Shown piece after piece: positions 21,455 through 31,214 of a stretch of DNA of 64,000 nucleotides. This stretch comes from Heterohyrax brucei (taxonomy: Eukaryota > Chordata > Mammalia > Hyracoidea > Procaviidae), in contig CM053146.1 of NCBI GenBank assembly GCA_028571685.1, forward strand, positions 63,645,431 to 63,709,430. The letters are read 5' to 3'. Every line of letters begins with the position of its first letter. Within the stretch, counting starts at the first letter, position 1. Made by a program: the position numbers and the translations under genes. The notes beneath the pieces are model-generated. The model made no database searches. It saw only the letters and a list, made by a program, of their open reading frames with translations, and was not told the origin of the DNA.

Positions 21455-21605
21455 TGTAGTGACTGGTGCTATGTTTGAGTCCACTGTTTCAACCACTGTG
21501 TCAGTCCGCGTCATGGACAACTTCCCTGACTTTTGCTTACTCTCCACTTTACCGATCTTGATGTCCTCATCTAGTGACTCGTCTTCCTAATGATGTATCC
21601 AAAGT
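21455..21605 (-). mobile_element. RTE LINE fragment
   Basis: Antisense blocks caaccactgtgtcagtcc, ctccactttaccgatcttg, atgtcctcatctagtgac and gatgtatccaaagtaagtg match the RTE 3' region seen at 14150-14310. It abuts the truncated LTR on one side and an L1 3'UTR on the other. Confidence 0.65.
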
Positions 21606-21985
21606 AAGTGAGCTGATGGTCTGACAGACTGGACGGTTCCCAAAAGACAAGTCCCCTGGAATCTCTGTAGCCCAGAGCTGAAAGCATTCCCAAAGCCAAC
21701 TCTTCAGGCAAAAATTGGATGGACTATAAGATGTAAAACGATACCGGTGAAGAGCATGCTTCTTGGCTTAAGTAAATATGTAAGGCTAACTGGGCAGTTC
21801 CTGTCCAGAGATGAGATGAGAGAGCAGACGGGGACTGGAGCTACTTGAATGGACATGGGAAATATAGGGTGGGAAGGAGGAGTGTACTGTCACAGTGTGG
21901 GGAGAACAACCAGAGTTATATAGCAATGTGTTTATAAGTTTTTGTATGACAAATTGACTTGGATTGCAACCTTTCAGTAAAGCTC
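21606..21985 (+). mobile_element. L1 LINE 3'UTR end
   Basis: ctgatggtctgacagactgg, gcccagagctgaaagcattc, gtgaagagcatgcttcttgg, atttataagtttttgtatgac-type end and acctttcagtaaagc. This is the last ~380 bp of an L1 3'UTR, with little poly(A) left. Confidence 0.78.
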
Positions 21986-22560
21986 AACAGTATTTTTTTA
22001 GCAAAGGACATGAACAGACTTTCTACCAAAGAAGACATCCAGATCGTTAACAAATATGTGAAGAAATGCTCAAGATCATTAGCCATTAGAGAAATGCAAA
22101 TCAAAACTACAATGAGAGACCATCTCTTTTATCAGTGCTTTAATGGCACCGACTCAAAAAAGAAGACAACAAATGCTGGCAAGATTGTGGGGAGATTAGA
22201 AATTTCGTACACAGTTGGTGGGAATATGAAATGGTACAACCACCATAGAAAATGGTATGACACTTCCTTAAAAAGATAGAGATATCCAACAATCTCACTC
22301 TTAGGTGTGTATCCTAGAGAAATAAAAACTGTGACAAGAATACACATATGTGCATCCATGTTAATTACTGTGTTGTTCACAATAGCAAAAAAGATGGAAA
22401 CAACCTAAATACCCATCAACAGATGAATGGATACACTGTTGTACATACACACAATGGAATGTTATGCAGTGATAAAGAATGGTGATGAATCTTCAAAACA
22501 CATCACAGCACGGATGACTATGGAGTCGATGGAGCTGAATGAAATAAGTCAATCATAAAA

Positions 22561-22684
22561 GGACAAATGTTGTATAAGACAGCTATTACAAATAATCAAG
22601 AAAAGATTTATATACATATAGAAACTTTTTTGATGATTAATAAGGATGAGAAAGGGAGGAACGGAAAATCACTAATTAAAAAGT
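22561..22684 (+). repeat. Direct repeat copy 1 inside L1 3' region
   Basis: Contains atgttgtataagac, ctattacaaataatcaagaa, ttatatacatatagaaa and gaaaatcactaattaaaaa. The same blocks recur in the same orientation at 23867-23989, about 1.3 kb downstream in the same L1. Confidence 0.75.
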
Positions 22685-22687
22685 AGC

Positions 22688-22800
22688 CAAAAAAGCTACT
22701 GCGTTGAGTTGATTCTGAATCATAGCAACCTAAAGGTCAGAGTAGAATTACCCCATAGAGTTTCCAAGGAGAACCTGGGGGATTTGAACCGCCAACCTTT
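22688..22800 (-). mobile_element. AfroSINE, truncated
   Basis: Antisense: gcgttgagttgattctgaat, gtagaattaccccatagag, tttgaaccgccaaccttt. The tRNA-like head is missing beyond 22800. Confidence 0.8.
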
Positions 22801-23866
22801 AGAGTAGACACATGTTAGTTTTGGTGAAAGCAAAGGCAATATACAATATGAGACAAGTCAGTATAAACATAATCAAGGTAAAGGAAGACACCGAGAGGTA
22901 TACAAGCATATAAGGCAATTAAGGTAAATACTGTAACATATACAATCTTAACAGTAGTAACAAACATGAATTTATGAGTAGATGTGTATGTAAAAACCTA
23001 TGCTGACTAGGTGAGGGAAGGCCCATGGGCATATGCCCACATGTATATGTAGGTGTGGCTGTGGATAATTCTACATACATATTTGTATGTGCTACATGTA
23101 TTTTCATATATTTAATAGACCACCAGAGGGGGCTTAATCATGGACACATCCCAGACATAATTAAACACCTCTCAGGACTGAGTTTCAGGGCTTGAAGGCT
23201 AAGAATCGTAGTCTCAGGACTTCTAGATTGACTGATATAACATAATTCTTAAAGAAAACATTCTACATCTTACTTTGGTAAGTAACTTCTGGGGTCTTAA
23301 AAGCTTGAAAATTGCCATCTAAGATACAGCTGTGGGTTTCTTTTGGTCCAGAGCAACAGAGAGTGAAGAAAACAGTTATTCCAAGTGACTAATAGATTAC
23401 ATGAGCCACCACCTCCACTAGCCTGAGACCAGAAGAACCAGATGGCAGCTGGCTGCCACTACCGGCCTCTCTGATCAGGATAACAGTAGGAAGTCCTGGA
23501 CAGAATGGGAGAAAAGTGTAGAACAAAATTGAAATTTATAAAAAAAGACCAGATATACTGACTGAAACACTTGAGACTAAGGCCCTTAGACTCCTTGAAA
23601 CCTGGAATTGAACCCACTCCTGAAGATCATTTTTTAGCCAAAGAATAGACAATCCTATAATATGAACAATAATACCCATGAAGAACCTGCTTCTCAGAAC
23701 AACCACATGAAACAAAAAGGGCATCATTTGCCCAAAAGATCAAGTGGCAGGAAAGATGGGCAAATGGAAATAGGGAACCCGGGAAGGAAACTGGTAGAGT
23801 GCTGTCACATTGAGGAGACAGCAACTATTATCACAAAACAAAACATATATAATATATTGTTGAATA

Positions 23867-23989
23867 GGAAAATGTTGTATAAGACCACTATTACAAATAA
23901 TCAGGAAAAAGTTTATATACATATAGAAATGTTTTTTGATAGTTAATAGGGATGGGAAAGGGAGGAAGAGAAAATCACTAGTTAAAAAT
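23867..23989 (+). repeat. Direct repeat copy 2 inside L1 3'UTR
   Basis: Second copy of the block at 22561-22684. A small tandem copy of aatcactagtt-taaaaataa follows at 23970-24010. Confidence 0.75.
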
Positions 23990-24045
23990 AAATCACTAGT
24001 TTAAAAATAAACTTTCACCCAAATCACAATATAATGTTAAAAAAA

Positions 24046-24639
24046 GAAAAACAGCTAAAGGAGAACTCTATCTTGTCAGTGTAAATAGTTTCTCAAAAAG
24101 CAGGGCAAGATAATATTTTGGGCTTTAGGGACCAGGGTGGTGATTTTAAGGTAGATCTTGCAAGGTGAGGAACTAACTGGAATTAGACAGAGTTTATGAC
24201 ATAATAGCTTGCATTTATAAGCTCAGAGAACAAGAGTCTTGAAGACAGTCTTAATGAGCCAGCTGTCAGTCGTGATGGCAAAGATGTTTAGTTAGTTCAT
24301 AGTCTTGTCGTTCAGAAGCAGAAGTTTATTTCCTGCAGCAAGCAACTAACTTATTTTGCTTGAGCCTGGTATTGTTACACACAAGGACAAAAAACTGTTT
24401 TTCAGTTTTCACAGATTTACTCACAAAATTTTAAAGCAATTCTGCACATATTCTACTTTAATTTCCTGCCTTCAAATCCATCAGTCACCAAGCAAGCTTT
24501 CCGAGTAAGTCACTGCTGTTGGAGACCTTGGGGGAGGAGAGCAGGTTGTGATCTGGTGAGCAATGTTTTTTACATTCCTGTGACACAGTAAGATGCTTTT
24601 TATACTTTACCCATGATTGTCATCATATCACCATCATGA
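24046..24639. other. Unassigned sequence
   Basis: No repeat or gene recognised. Confidence 0.4.
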
Positions 24640-24765
24640 TCCTCTTTACACTTCAGTTTCCTCATTTGTAATATGGGGTAATAAATGTACCTAACTTACA
24701 CAGTTGTGAGGATTAATAGAGTTACATAGAGGTAAAGAGCTTGGAAGCATATGAATGTAGCTTGA
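24640..24765 (+). mobile_element. MIR-type SINE 3' part, old
   Basis: ttcagtttcctcatttgtaa, tatggggtaataaatgtacc, gttgtgaggattaatagag, ggtaaagagcttggaa: the MIR core-to-tail order. Confidence 0.7.
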
Positions 24766-25700
24766 AAATACCATGCTGAGTAAAATCACTCAGTTGCAAA
24801 AGGACAAATATTGTATGACCTTATTTATATAAAAGATTTTTATAAGGCCAATGTATAGAAAATGTGGAACAGAAGTTTAAATGCTCATGTAATTCAGACT
24901 TTCTGGAATTACACCCATGTATAGAGAATGTTTACAAAGACAGGATGGACGGTAAAAAGTAGGGGAGGAGTTATTGCTTATGAAGTACTGCGTTATGGCT
25001 TATGGTGATAGAAAAATCACATTGATTATGGATAGGCTTACACTTCTGATTATTGTAAGTCCTGTCAATAAGTTATACACCTGTAAAAAGTTGAATTGGC
25101 AAAAGTTGTGTGATAGGTGTGTTTACAAAAGTGAACACAAAAAGAGAGAACATCTGCTTTGGCTACTTGCGTACAAACACTTGATGGAATTTGGTTCTTT
25201 GGTTTGGAGGTACAGGGTCATGGTTTCATGGACATTCCAGTTAATTGGCCTAATAACGTATTTTGTGCTTCTGTTCTACTCCGTGGTTCTGTCATTCCTG
25301 GGGTCTTAAAAGCTGGCAAGCATCCATTCAAGGAACAACAGGTGGTCTCTATTCAGCCTCAGCAAGAGGAATAAGGAGAGTCAGGGATAGGAGGAGGGAA
25401 GGAATGTGTGGCTAATTGCCTCCGTGAACAACTGCTTACTTTGCCATGACCGGGAGTCATGGTACACATGGAGTGTGCCTGGCTACCATTTCTGAATGTT
25501 TTGATCGAAGATTCTACAGCAGAATCCTGACTAAAAGGTAGAAAATGTGGAACAGAAGTTTAAATGCTCATGTAATCCAGACTTTCTGGAATTACACCCA
25601 TGAAACTATTGCTCTGAGATAATCTGTAAACTTGAACTAAAAATATCCTCTGAAGTCTTCTTAAAATCAAACAGTAGTTGAGCTTAACTACATAAAGACT

Positions 25701-25866
25701 GGAAACTCCGGTGGTATAGGGGTTAAGTACCATGTCTGCTAGCCAAAAGGTCGGCAGTTCAAATCAGCCAGGGGCTCCTTGGAAGCTCTATGAGGCAGTT
25801 CTACTCTGATAGAGTCATTATGAGTCAGACCAGACTCGATGGTAGTGGGTTTAGGGTTTTTTGGTA
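25701..25866 (+). mobile_element. AfroSINE, deletion form, first of a pair
   Basis: ggaaactccggtggtatagg, aaggtcggcagttcaaatc, gaggcagttctactctgat, gactcgatggtagtgggtt. Flanked by cataaagact on the left and tacaaagaat on the right. Confidence 0.9.
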
Positions 25867-25876
25867 TACAAAGAAT

Positions 25877-26040
25877 GGAAACCCTGGTAATGTAGTGGTT
25901 AAGTACTACATCTGCTAATTGGCAGTTTGAACCCTCCAGGCACTCCTTGGAAACTCTACGGAGCAGTTCTACTCTGTCCTATAGGGTTGCTATGAATTGG
26001 AATAGACTCAACAGCAATGGGCTTGGTTTTGTTTTTTTTA
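25877..26040 (+). mobile_element. AfroSINE, deletion form, second of a pair
   Basis: ggaaaccctggtaatgtagt, tggcagtttgaaccctcc, tctgtcctatagggttgc, caacagcaatgggcttgg. Flanked by tacaaagaat and gataaagaat, so it shares its target site with the copy upstream. Confidence 0.9.
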
Positions 26041-26188
26041 GATAAAGAATATCTGCCTTGAGCATTGTGTTTTCGTATTTCTGTACAAACAATACACCAA
26101 TACACAGCTTCTATACTTCTTTGTCACATGCATCCTCCCCCCAAATATTTTTGTAAGGACTCTATACTGTTTTCTTTTTTTACAAACT

Positions 26189-26350
26189 GAAACCAAACCC
26201 AGTACTGTCGAGTCGATTCTGACTCATAGCAACCCCACTGGATAGAGTAGAACCCCCCCATAGAGTTTCCAAGGAGTGTCTGGTGGATTTAAAACCCTGA
26301 CCTTTACATTAGCAGACTTTGCGCTTGACCACTACGTCACCAGGATTTCC
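26189..26350 (-). mobile_element. AfroSINE, deletion form
   Basis: Antisense: ccaaacccagtactgtcgag, tcgattctgactcatagc, agagtttccaaggagtgtc, gcgcttgaccactacgtcac, caggatttcc. Flanks tttttacaa and tttttacag may be the target duplication. Confidence 0.9.
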
Positions 26351-26690
26351 TTTTCTTTTTTTTTTACAGCAACATATTAAAAAAAAAAAAATGGCTTACC
26401 AGCATTTATGAAAATATTTCATTGAAAAGGTCTTGGATGGCAAACAAGCAAGTGTGTAAAAATACAGTATTTGGGATTGAATGGACAGCAGCAACTCAAA
26501 AGTTTGAATAGAATGTTTAGGGGGCTGTGATTTTATCCTGATGGGGGAGGAATAGCTAAGAAAAGGAAGCTCAGAGGGGTTGCACAACTGGAAGAAGAAT
26601 GTAATCCATGTCACGGAGTTCACATAGAAACTGCTGAATTGGTGTTTTAGTGTATGCCTTCTCAACAATAACAGAAAGTTATTTTTTCAA

Positions 26691-27029
26691 GAAAAGAGCT
26701 TGGAAACAATTATTACTGTATCGTTATTCTTTTTTTCCAATCTGGAGACAACATGGCAATCTTTTATGCAGTAGACGCATGTTGGCAAGTGCTGCCTCTT
26801 CTCTCTCTCTCTCATTAACGGGGTGCCCCAGCAAAGCCACAACAGTAACTTTCACCTAGACGTCCAGGTCCTCACCTGTCTCCTGGGATACACAATTCTC
26901 TCAGGCAACTAAAGGCCCAGCAGGAGGCTCCTAGACTCTGCTCAACACAGTTCTCCCCCTGCTCCCAGCCTCTGCTTTTGGTCCAGTCCCCTCCCCTCCT
27001 CACCCCTGCTGCCTTTTTTGTTCCTCCCT
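26691..27029. other. Unassigned; short CT repeat
   Basis: Contains ctcttctctctctctctc at about 26796-26813 and a C-rich stretch after 26860. No gene seen. Confidence 0.4.
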
Positions 27030-27182
27030 AACCCTGGTGGCACAGAAGAATTTGGCTGCTAACTAAAAGGTTGGCTGCTCAAATCCACCAGGTGCTCCCT
27101 GGAAACTCTATAAGGCAGTTCCACTCTGCCCTACAGAGTTGCTAGGAGTTGGAATCAAATCAGTGGCAATGGGTTTGGTTTA
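27030..27182 (+). mobile_element. AfroSINE, deletion form
   Basis: aaccctggtggcacagaaga, aaaggttggctgctcaaatc, ctataaggcagttccactct, cagtggcaatgggtttgg. Confidence 0.9.
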
Positions 27183-27199
27183 TCTGGTGTCTTGATATT

Positions 27200-27366
27200 A
27201 TGGAGCCCTGGTGGCACAGTGTTTAACAGCTGAACTGCTAATCAAAGGGCTGGTAGTTTGAATCTACAATGTGCTCCTTAAAATCACTATGGGGCTGTTC
27301 TGCTCTGTCCTATAGGATCACTATGAGTCAGAATGAACTCAATGACGCAGAACAACAGCAACAACA
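27200..27366 (+). mobile_element. AfroSINE, deletion form
   Basis: tggagccctggtggcacagt, agggctggtagtttgaatc, tctgtcctataggatcact, gagtcagaatgaactcaatg, with a tail of aacaacagcaacaaca type. Confidence 0.88.
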
Positions 27367-27519
27367 TCCTAATATTAGCCTGTCCAGATGACAGTGTGCT
27401 GCTTAAACACACACATGGCTATACCACATGCACACAGTCATAAGAGGAGACTCTCAGTAGATAAATCAGCTGTGTTTGATGCATTTAAGACATTTTCACT
27501 TCAAAATCTGGTATTCTGC

Positions 27520-27688
27520 TGAGAAACTGGTGGCATAGAAGTACTACAGCTACTAACCAAAAGGCCAGAAGTCCAAATCTACCACATACACCTTGGAACC
27601 TTTATGGGGCAGTTCTCCTCTGTCCTAGAAGGTTGCTATGAGTCAGAATCAACTTGGTGGTTGCAGCCTTGGGTTTGTGGTTTTTTGG
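27520..27688 (+). mobile_element. AfroSINE, deletion form
   Basis: gagaaactggtggcatagaa, aaggccagaagtccaaatc, atggggcagttctcctctg, gagtcagaatcaacttgg, then ttgggtttgtggtttttt. Confidence 0.88.
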
Positions 27689-27960
27689 AGTTACCGAGAC
27701 AAGAAAGCCACAGGAGGAGACTTGACGTAGCTTACCATCTGTAGGGCAGATAATACAAAGAAACAAGTCTACAGCTAGAAAATCTACTAAGCTGTGAAGA
27801 CCAGTGCTGCATCAGCCCCAAGGCTGAGCGTCCGGGTCCACTCAGCCTCTGAGTGGAGTCCAGTTGACTCCTGGCCACAGGGCCGGTGACAACTTTCGGG
27901 CTTTCTCTAACACAGTTTATCTAGTGTCCAGTCACTAACAAATTACAGCCCTTTTCTCTT

Positions 27961-28130
27961 CACTGGTTAACATGCTTGGCTGAAAGTTTGAGTCCATCCT
28001 GCGGCCTCTCAGAAGAAAGGCCTGGCAATCTACTCCTGAAAACTCAGCCACTGTGGAGGACACTGCTTCCCTGACACATGTGGGAGGTCACCGTGAGTCA
28101 GGATCTACTAGGCAACACCTGTTTTTTCTC
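27961..28130 (+). mobile_element. AfroSINE, long form, head eroded
   Basis: cactggttaacatgcttggc, gaaaggcctggcaatctact, cctgaaaactcagccactg, ctgacacatgtgggaggtc. The cctggcaatctact block marks the long form. Confidence 0.78.
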
Positions 28131-28639
28131 TTCTACTAGGAGTCTTCCATTTTGCACCTACCTACGTGGCTTTTCCTGCTTCTCACCAAATTAGACCCTG
28201 TTTTTGTTTTTGTTTTTTGTTTCCCGGAAGGGATAAGGCCCACCCCTTGGTTATGCAATGGTTGCTGGAGGATTTGTAATACCTGAAATTCATAGACAAG
28301 ATCTCAAGCATTTAGACCAAAGCAGGGGTGGGGAGAGGTCACACACAGCAGGCCTCCCTTTTCGAAGCCTTCCCCACTGTTTCAAATGTCAGCAACAGAA
28401 GTTCTGCTGGCTCATGAGTGGGAGGAGCACAGTCTGGGTGTGAAGGAACAGATGGTTGCAGGGCGTTTGAGGCTGAGATTCTCTCCACCCCCTGCCTGGC
28501 TTGTCCTGGCAAGTTCACAGATATGTCACAACCAGGAGATTGCACTAGCCACCTCTCTAGTCTCTCTGCCTCTGCTGTCCCACATGGCCACTTGTCCTCC
28601 ATGAAAGCCAGAGATCTCTGCTTAAATGAGGAATCCCAT
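28131..28639. other. Unassigned sequence
   Basis: GC-richer than its surroundings, with frames of 60-87 codons on both strands that overlap each other. None has a domain signal, and I see no splice-site pair of quality. Confidence 0.4.
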
Positions 28640-29290
28640 CACACCCCTGCTTAACAGCCTTCCTTGCCTATGTCAGTTACAGAATAAAATGCCAGCTCCT
28701 TAGTCTAGCATACAAGGCCTGGGTCATCACCTGCCACTTTGCTGTGTACCATGCTTTCTAGTCACATCGATCCTCCCATCGTTCCTAGAGTAATCCTGCG
28801 AGCAGTCTCTGTCGATTACATCTACCTAGAACTTCTAGACCCCGTTCCTCATATCCTTTGATACCAACGAACTTCTGTCCACCCCTAAAAACTCCACAAT
28901 CCATTGCCATTGGGTCTATGTTGATTCATAGTGACCCCATAGGATGGAGTAAAGCTGTCCCATAGAGTTTCCAAGCAGCACGTGGTGGCTTCAAACAGTC
29001 AACTTTTAGATAGCTACTATAGCTCCTAACCACTATACCACCAGGCCTGCCTCTAAAGACCACTCAAATTTCTTTTCCTCTGGAAAGCTTTCCCAATACC
29101 TCTGAGGGAAGGCAGTTGCTTCCCTCTCAGGGTTCCCACTGCACTGTATCTTTAGCACTGTATATTTTAGATTTTAGTAGAATATTTTTTGTTTACATAT
29201 CTTGCTCCCCACCACAGACTATAAGATCCTCAAGTACAAGGTCCCTATCGCTAACATATTTATTGAATATATTTAGTGAATCAGTGAAAC
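28640..29290 (+). mobile_element. L2 LINE 3' end, old, with SINE inside
   Basis: cctgcttaacagccttcctt, cagaataaaatgccagctcc, gtctagcatacaaggcctgg, then after a SINE tctggaaagctttcccaat, gatcctcaagtacaaggtcc and a tttattgaatatatttagtg end. This is the order of L2 3' ends in mammals. Confidence 0.75.
28898..29050 (-). mobile_element. AfroSINE, deletion form, inside L2
   Basis: Antisense: ccattgccattgggtctatg, ccatagagtttccaagcag, agctcctaaccactatacc, accaggcctgcc. Confidence 0.87.
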
Positions 29291-29370
29291 AAAAAGTTCA
29301 ATATACACTGCTTATAGTTTGTCCTAGCTATTGTATGCTTCTCACTATTATCAATGTTTGTATTTCTGCC

Positions 29371-29862
29371 TGTCATGGATTCAATTGTATCCCCTAAAAA
29401 AAAATGTGTGTAGCAATTTGGCTAGGCCCAGATTCCTGGTATTGTGTGGACTCCCAAATGGTGTAAACCCTGTCTCTGCTATGTTAATGAGGGAGGATGG
29501 GCTGCAGTTGTTTGGGTGGAACACGACTCTGTGTATAAGATTGTGCTGTGCCTTTAGGCAACCTCTTGAGATATAAAAGAAAGAATCCTGCAAAGTGATT
29601 TGGGGACCTCATACCACCAAGAATCAGCGCCAGGAGCAGAGCACGTCTTTTAGAAAGGCCTCAGGATCATTGCACCTCAGAAGCTGCCAGTCCAGGTGAA
29701 GACTGACAGCAATGAACTTCCAGAGCCAACAGAGAAAGACTTCCCCTGGAGCTGATGCCCTGAATTTGGACTTGTAGACTGCTGGCCTGTAACAGAACAA
29801 AATTTTCCCTTTGTTAAAGCCATCTACTTGTGATGTTTGTTTTAGAGCAGTGTCAGATGACA
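29371..29862 (+). mobile_element. MaLR-like solo LTR
   Basis: TGTCATGGATTCAATTG at 29371, then ttggctaggcccagattcc, gggacctcataccaccaag, gacttcccctggagctgatg, and aagccatctacttgtgatg; ends gatgaCA. Flanks ctgcc and ctccc agree in four of five bases, consistent with a 5-bp duplication. A TATA-like agatataaaagaaag lies near 29570. Confidence 0.85.
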
Positions 29863-29929
29863 CTCCCCCTTTCTGTTCTCCTTTACCCTTCCTGGGGCTT
29901 TCATGGTTATAATAATTATTTTTTTAAAA

Positions 29930-30089
29930 AAACAACACGTTACCATTGAGCTGACTACAACTCGTAGAGACTCTATAGGACAGAGTAGGACTGCCCCCAT
30001 AGTGTTTCTAAGGAGAGCCCAGTGGCTTTGAACTGCCAACCTTTTGGTTAACAACTGTAGTATTTAGCCACTATGCCACCAGGATTTCC
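29930..30089 (-). mobile_element. AfroSINE, deletion form
   Basis: Antisense: gttaccattgagctgactac, tctataggacagagtagga, ccaaccttttggttaacaac, ctatgccaccaggatttcc. Confidence 0.9.
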
Positions 30090-30962
30090 ATAATAATTGT
30101 GAGTGTTACATAATTACGGTATTAAAATTTCCCTCTTCCTGCACCCCTGAAGAGTATGAAATGGACTCCTGTGTCTCTGGAATCTCCTACCTTCCCTTTT
30201 TGAGAAGCCCAGCACAAACTATTAACCTATGGGCAAGTCACTTAACATCTCTAGACTACATAATCTCAGCTGACAAGTGAGAGATTTGAACCAGGTTAAC
30301 AAAGAACCCATCAGGGGTTGTTTGTAGTTCTAACAATCTATAAGCCATAAAGTAATTAAAATTGTAGGCATTCTCAAATAACAGGAAAATCATTTCTGTC
30401 ATGGGGCATTTATAGTGCTCCTTATAGCGTAAACTCTGTTTCATATTTGGATAATGCCAAACCCGATGGTAGCTTCTTCCTTTCCTGATACATCACCTCC
30501 CACTATTTGTGACTCAAAGATACCTTCTGAGTTGCCAGCTGGGCACTTTGGGAGACTTTATTTTTGGTTCATTAACTTTAATAAGACAGCCTTTTCAACT
30601 GGTACACCCTACTATAGTCCAAACTCTCCATATTGAAAATGTGTCATTTTTTCCCCCATCTCCTGAGATTTAAAAAAGCCACCACTCACACCCCAGTCTA
30701 TTTGTGGGGAGAAGCCTGGTTACTAGCATGTTCTGAGGTTCTGTAACAGGACCTCTTTAAAGGATCACAGATTGTACACTGCACAGCTCTAGAGGCATCG
30801 TTCATATCAAGGTCGTTATAGACTTGTACAGACCTTAGGAAAATTTATTGGCAACAAAGTATCTTGAAAAGGATGACTTTTTCTTACACTCTGTAAGGTA
30901 CTTTGGAGATTAGCTAGAGTGCTGGCTTTTGACTTTTTTAAAGAGAAAGCTACACCAAAATG
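30090..30962. other. Unassigned; weak MIR-like block near 30205-30290
   Basis: gggcaagtcacttaacatct and ctagactacataatctcagc resemble the MIR centre. The rest is unassigned. Confidence 0.4.
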
Positions 30963-31165
30963 GACTTCCTGGGTGGTACAAACACTATTAAAGTACTTGA
31001 TTGGTAACCAAAAGGTTGATGGTTCAAGTCCATCCAGAGGCATCTTGGAAGAGAAGCCTAGCAATCTCCTTCTGAAAAAATCAGCCACTGAAAACCCTAC
31101 AAAACAGAGTTCTGCTGTGACTCACCTGGGGCCTCCATGAGCTTGAATGGATTGGACAGCAACAG
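30963..31165 (+). mobile_element. AfroSINE, long form
   Basis: acttcctgggtggtacaaac, aaaggttgatggttcaagtc, atcttggaagagaagcctag, tcagccactgaaaaccctac, gagcttgaatggattggac. A complete long-form copy that shows the segment missing from the deletion form. Confidence 0.88.
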
Positions 31166-31214
31166 ACGGTGACTGCTATGCCAAAATAGAGTGTCTACTC
31201 ATCACCTAAGTTTC

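Larger units (their letters stand above)
21990..24045 (+). mobile_element. L1 LINE, ORF2 C-terminus plus 3'UTR, with SINE inside
   Basis: Starts inside ORF2 (gcaaaggacatgaacagac, aaatgcaaatcaaaactac) and passes into the 3'UTR with ctggggtcttaaaagcttg at about 23291 and gcctgagaccagaagaacc at 23422. It ends in tttaaaaataaactttcacc and an A-rich tail near 24045. An AfroSINE lies at 22688-22800. A 123-bp piece near the ORF2/3'UTR junction (22561-22684) recurs at 23867-23989. Confidence 0.85.
24768..26690 (+). mobile_element. L1 LINE 3' end (second 3'UTR type) with three SINEs
   Basis: Begins atgctgagtaaaatcactca and aggacaaatattgtatgac (end of ORF2), then a 3'UTR with ggggtcttaaaagctgg (25298), ccttgagcattgtgttttc (26056), ctcagaggggttgcacaac (26570) and gctgaattggtgttttag (26634). 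A 63-bp block at 24858-24921 is repeated at 25541-25603. Three AfroSINEs interrupt it (25701, 25877, 26189). Confidence 0.75.

Noticed and set aside
25701..26040. tRNA genes suggested by A-box and B-box signals
   Set aside because: These and all similar hits are AfroSINE heads with long non-tRNA bodies; no cloverleaf with a proper acceptor stem was seen.
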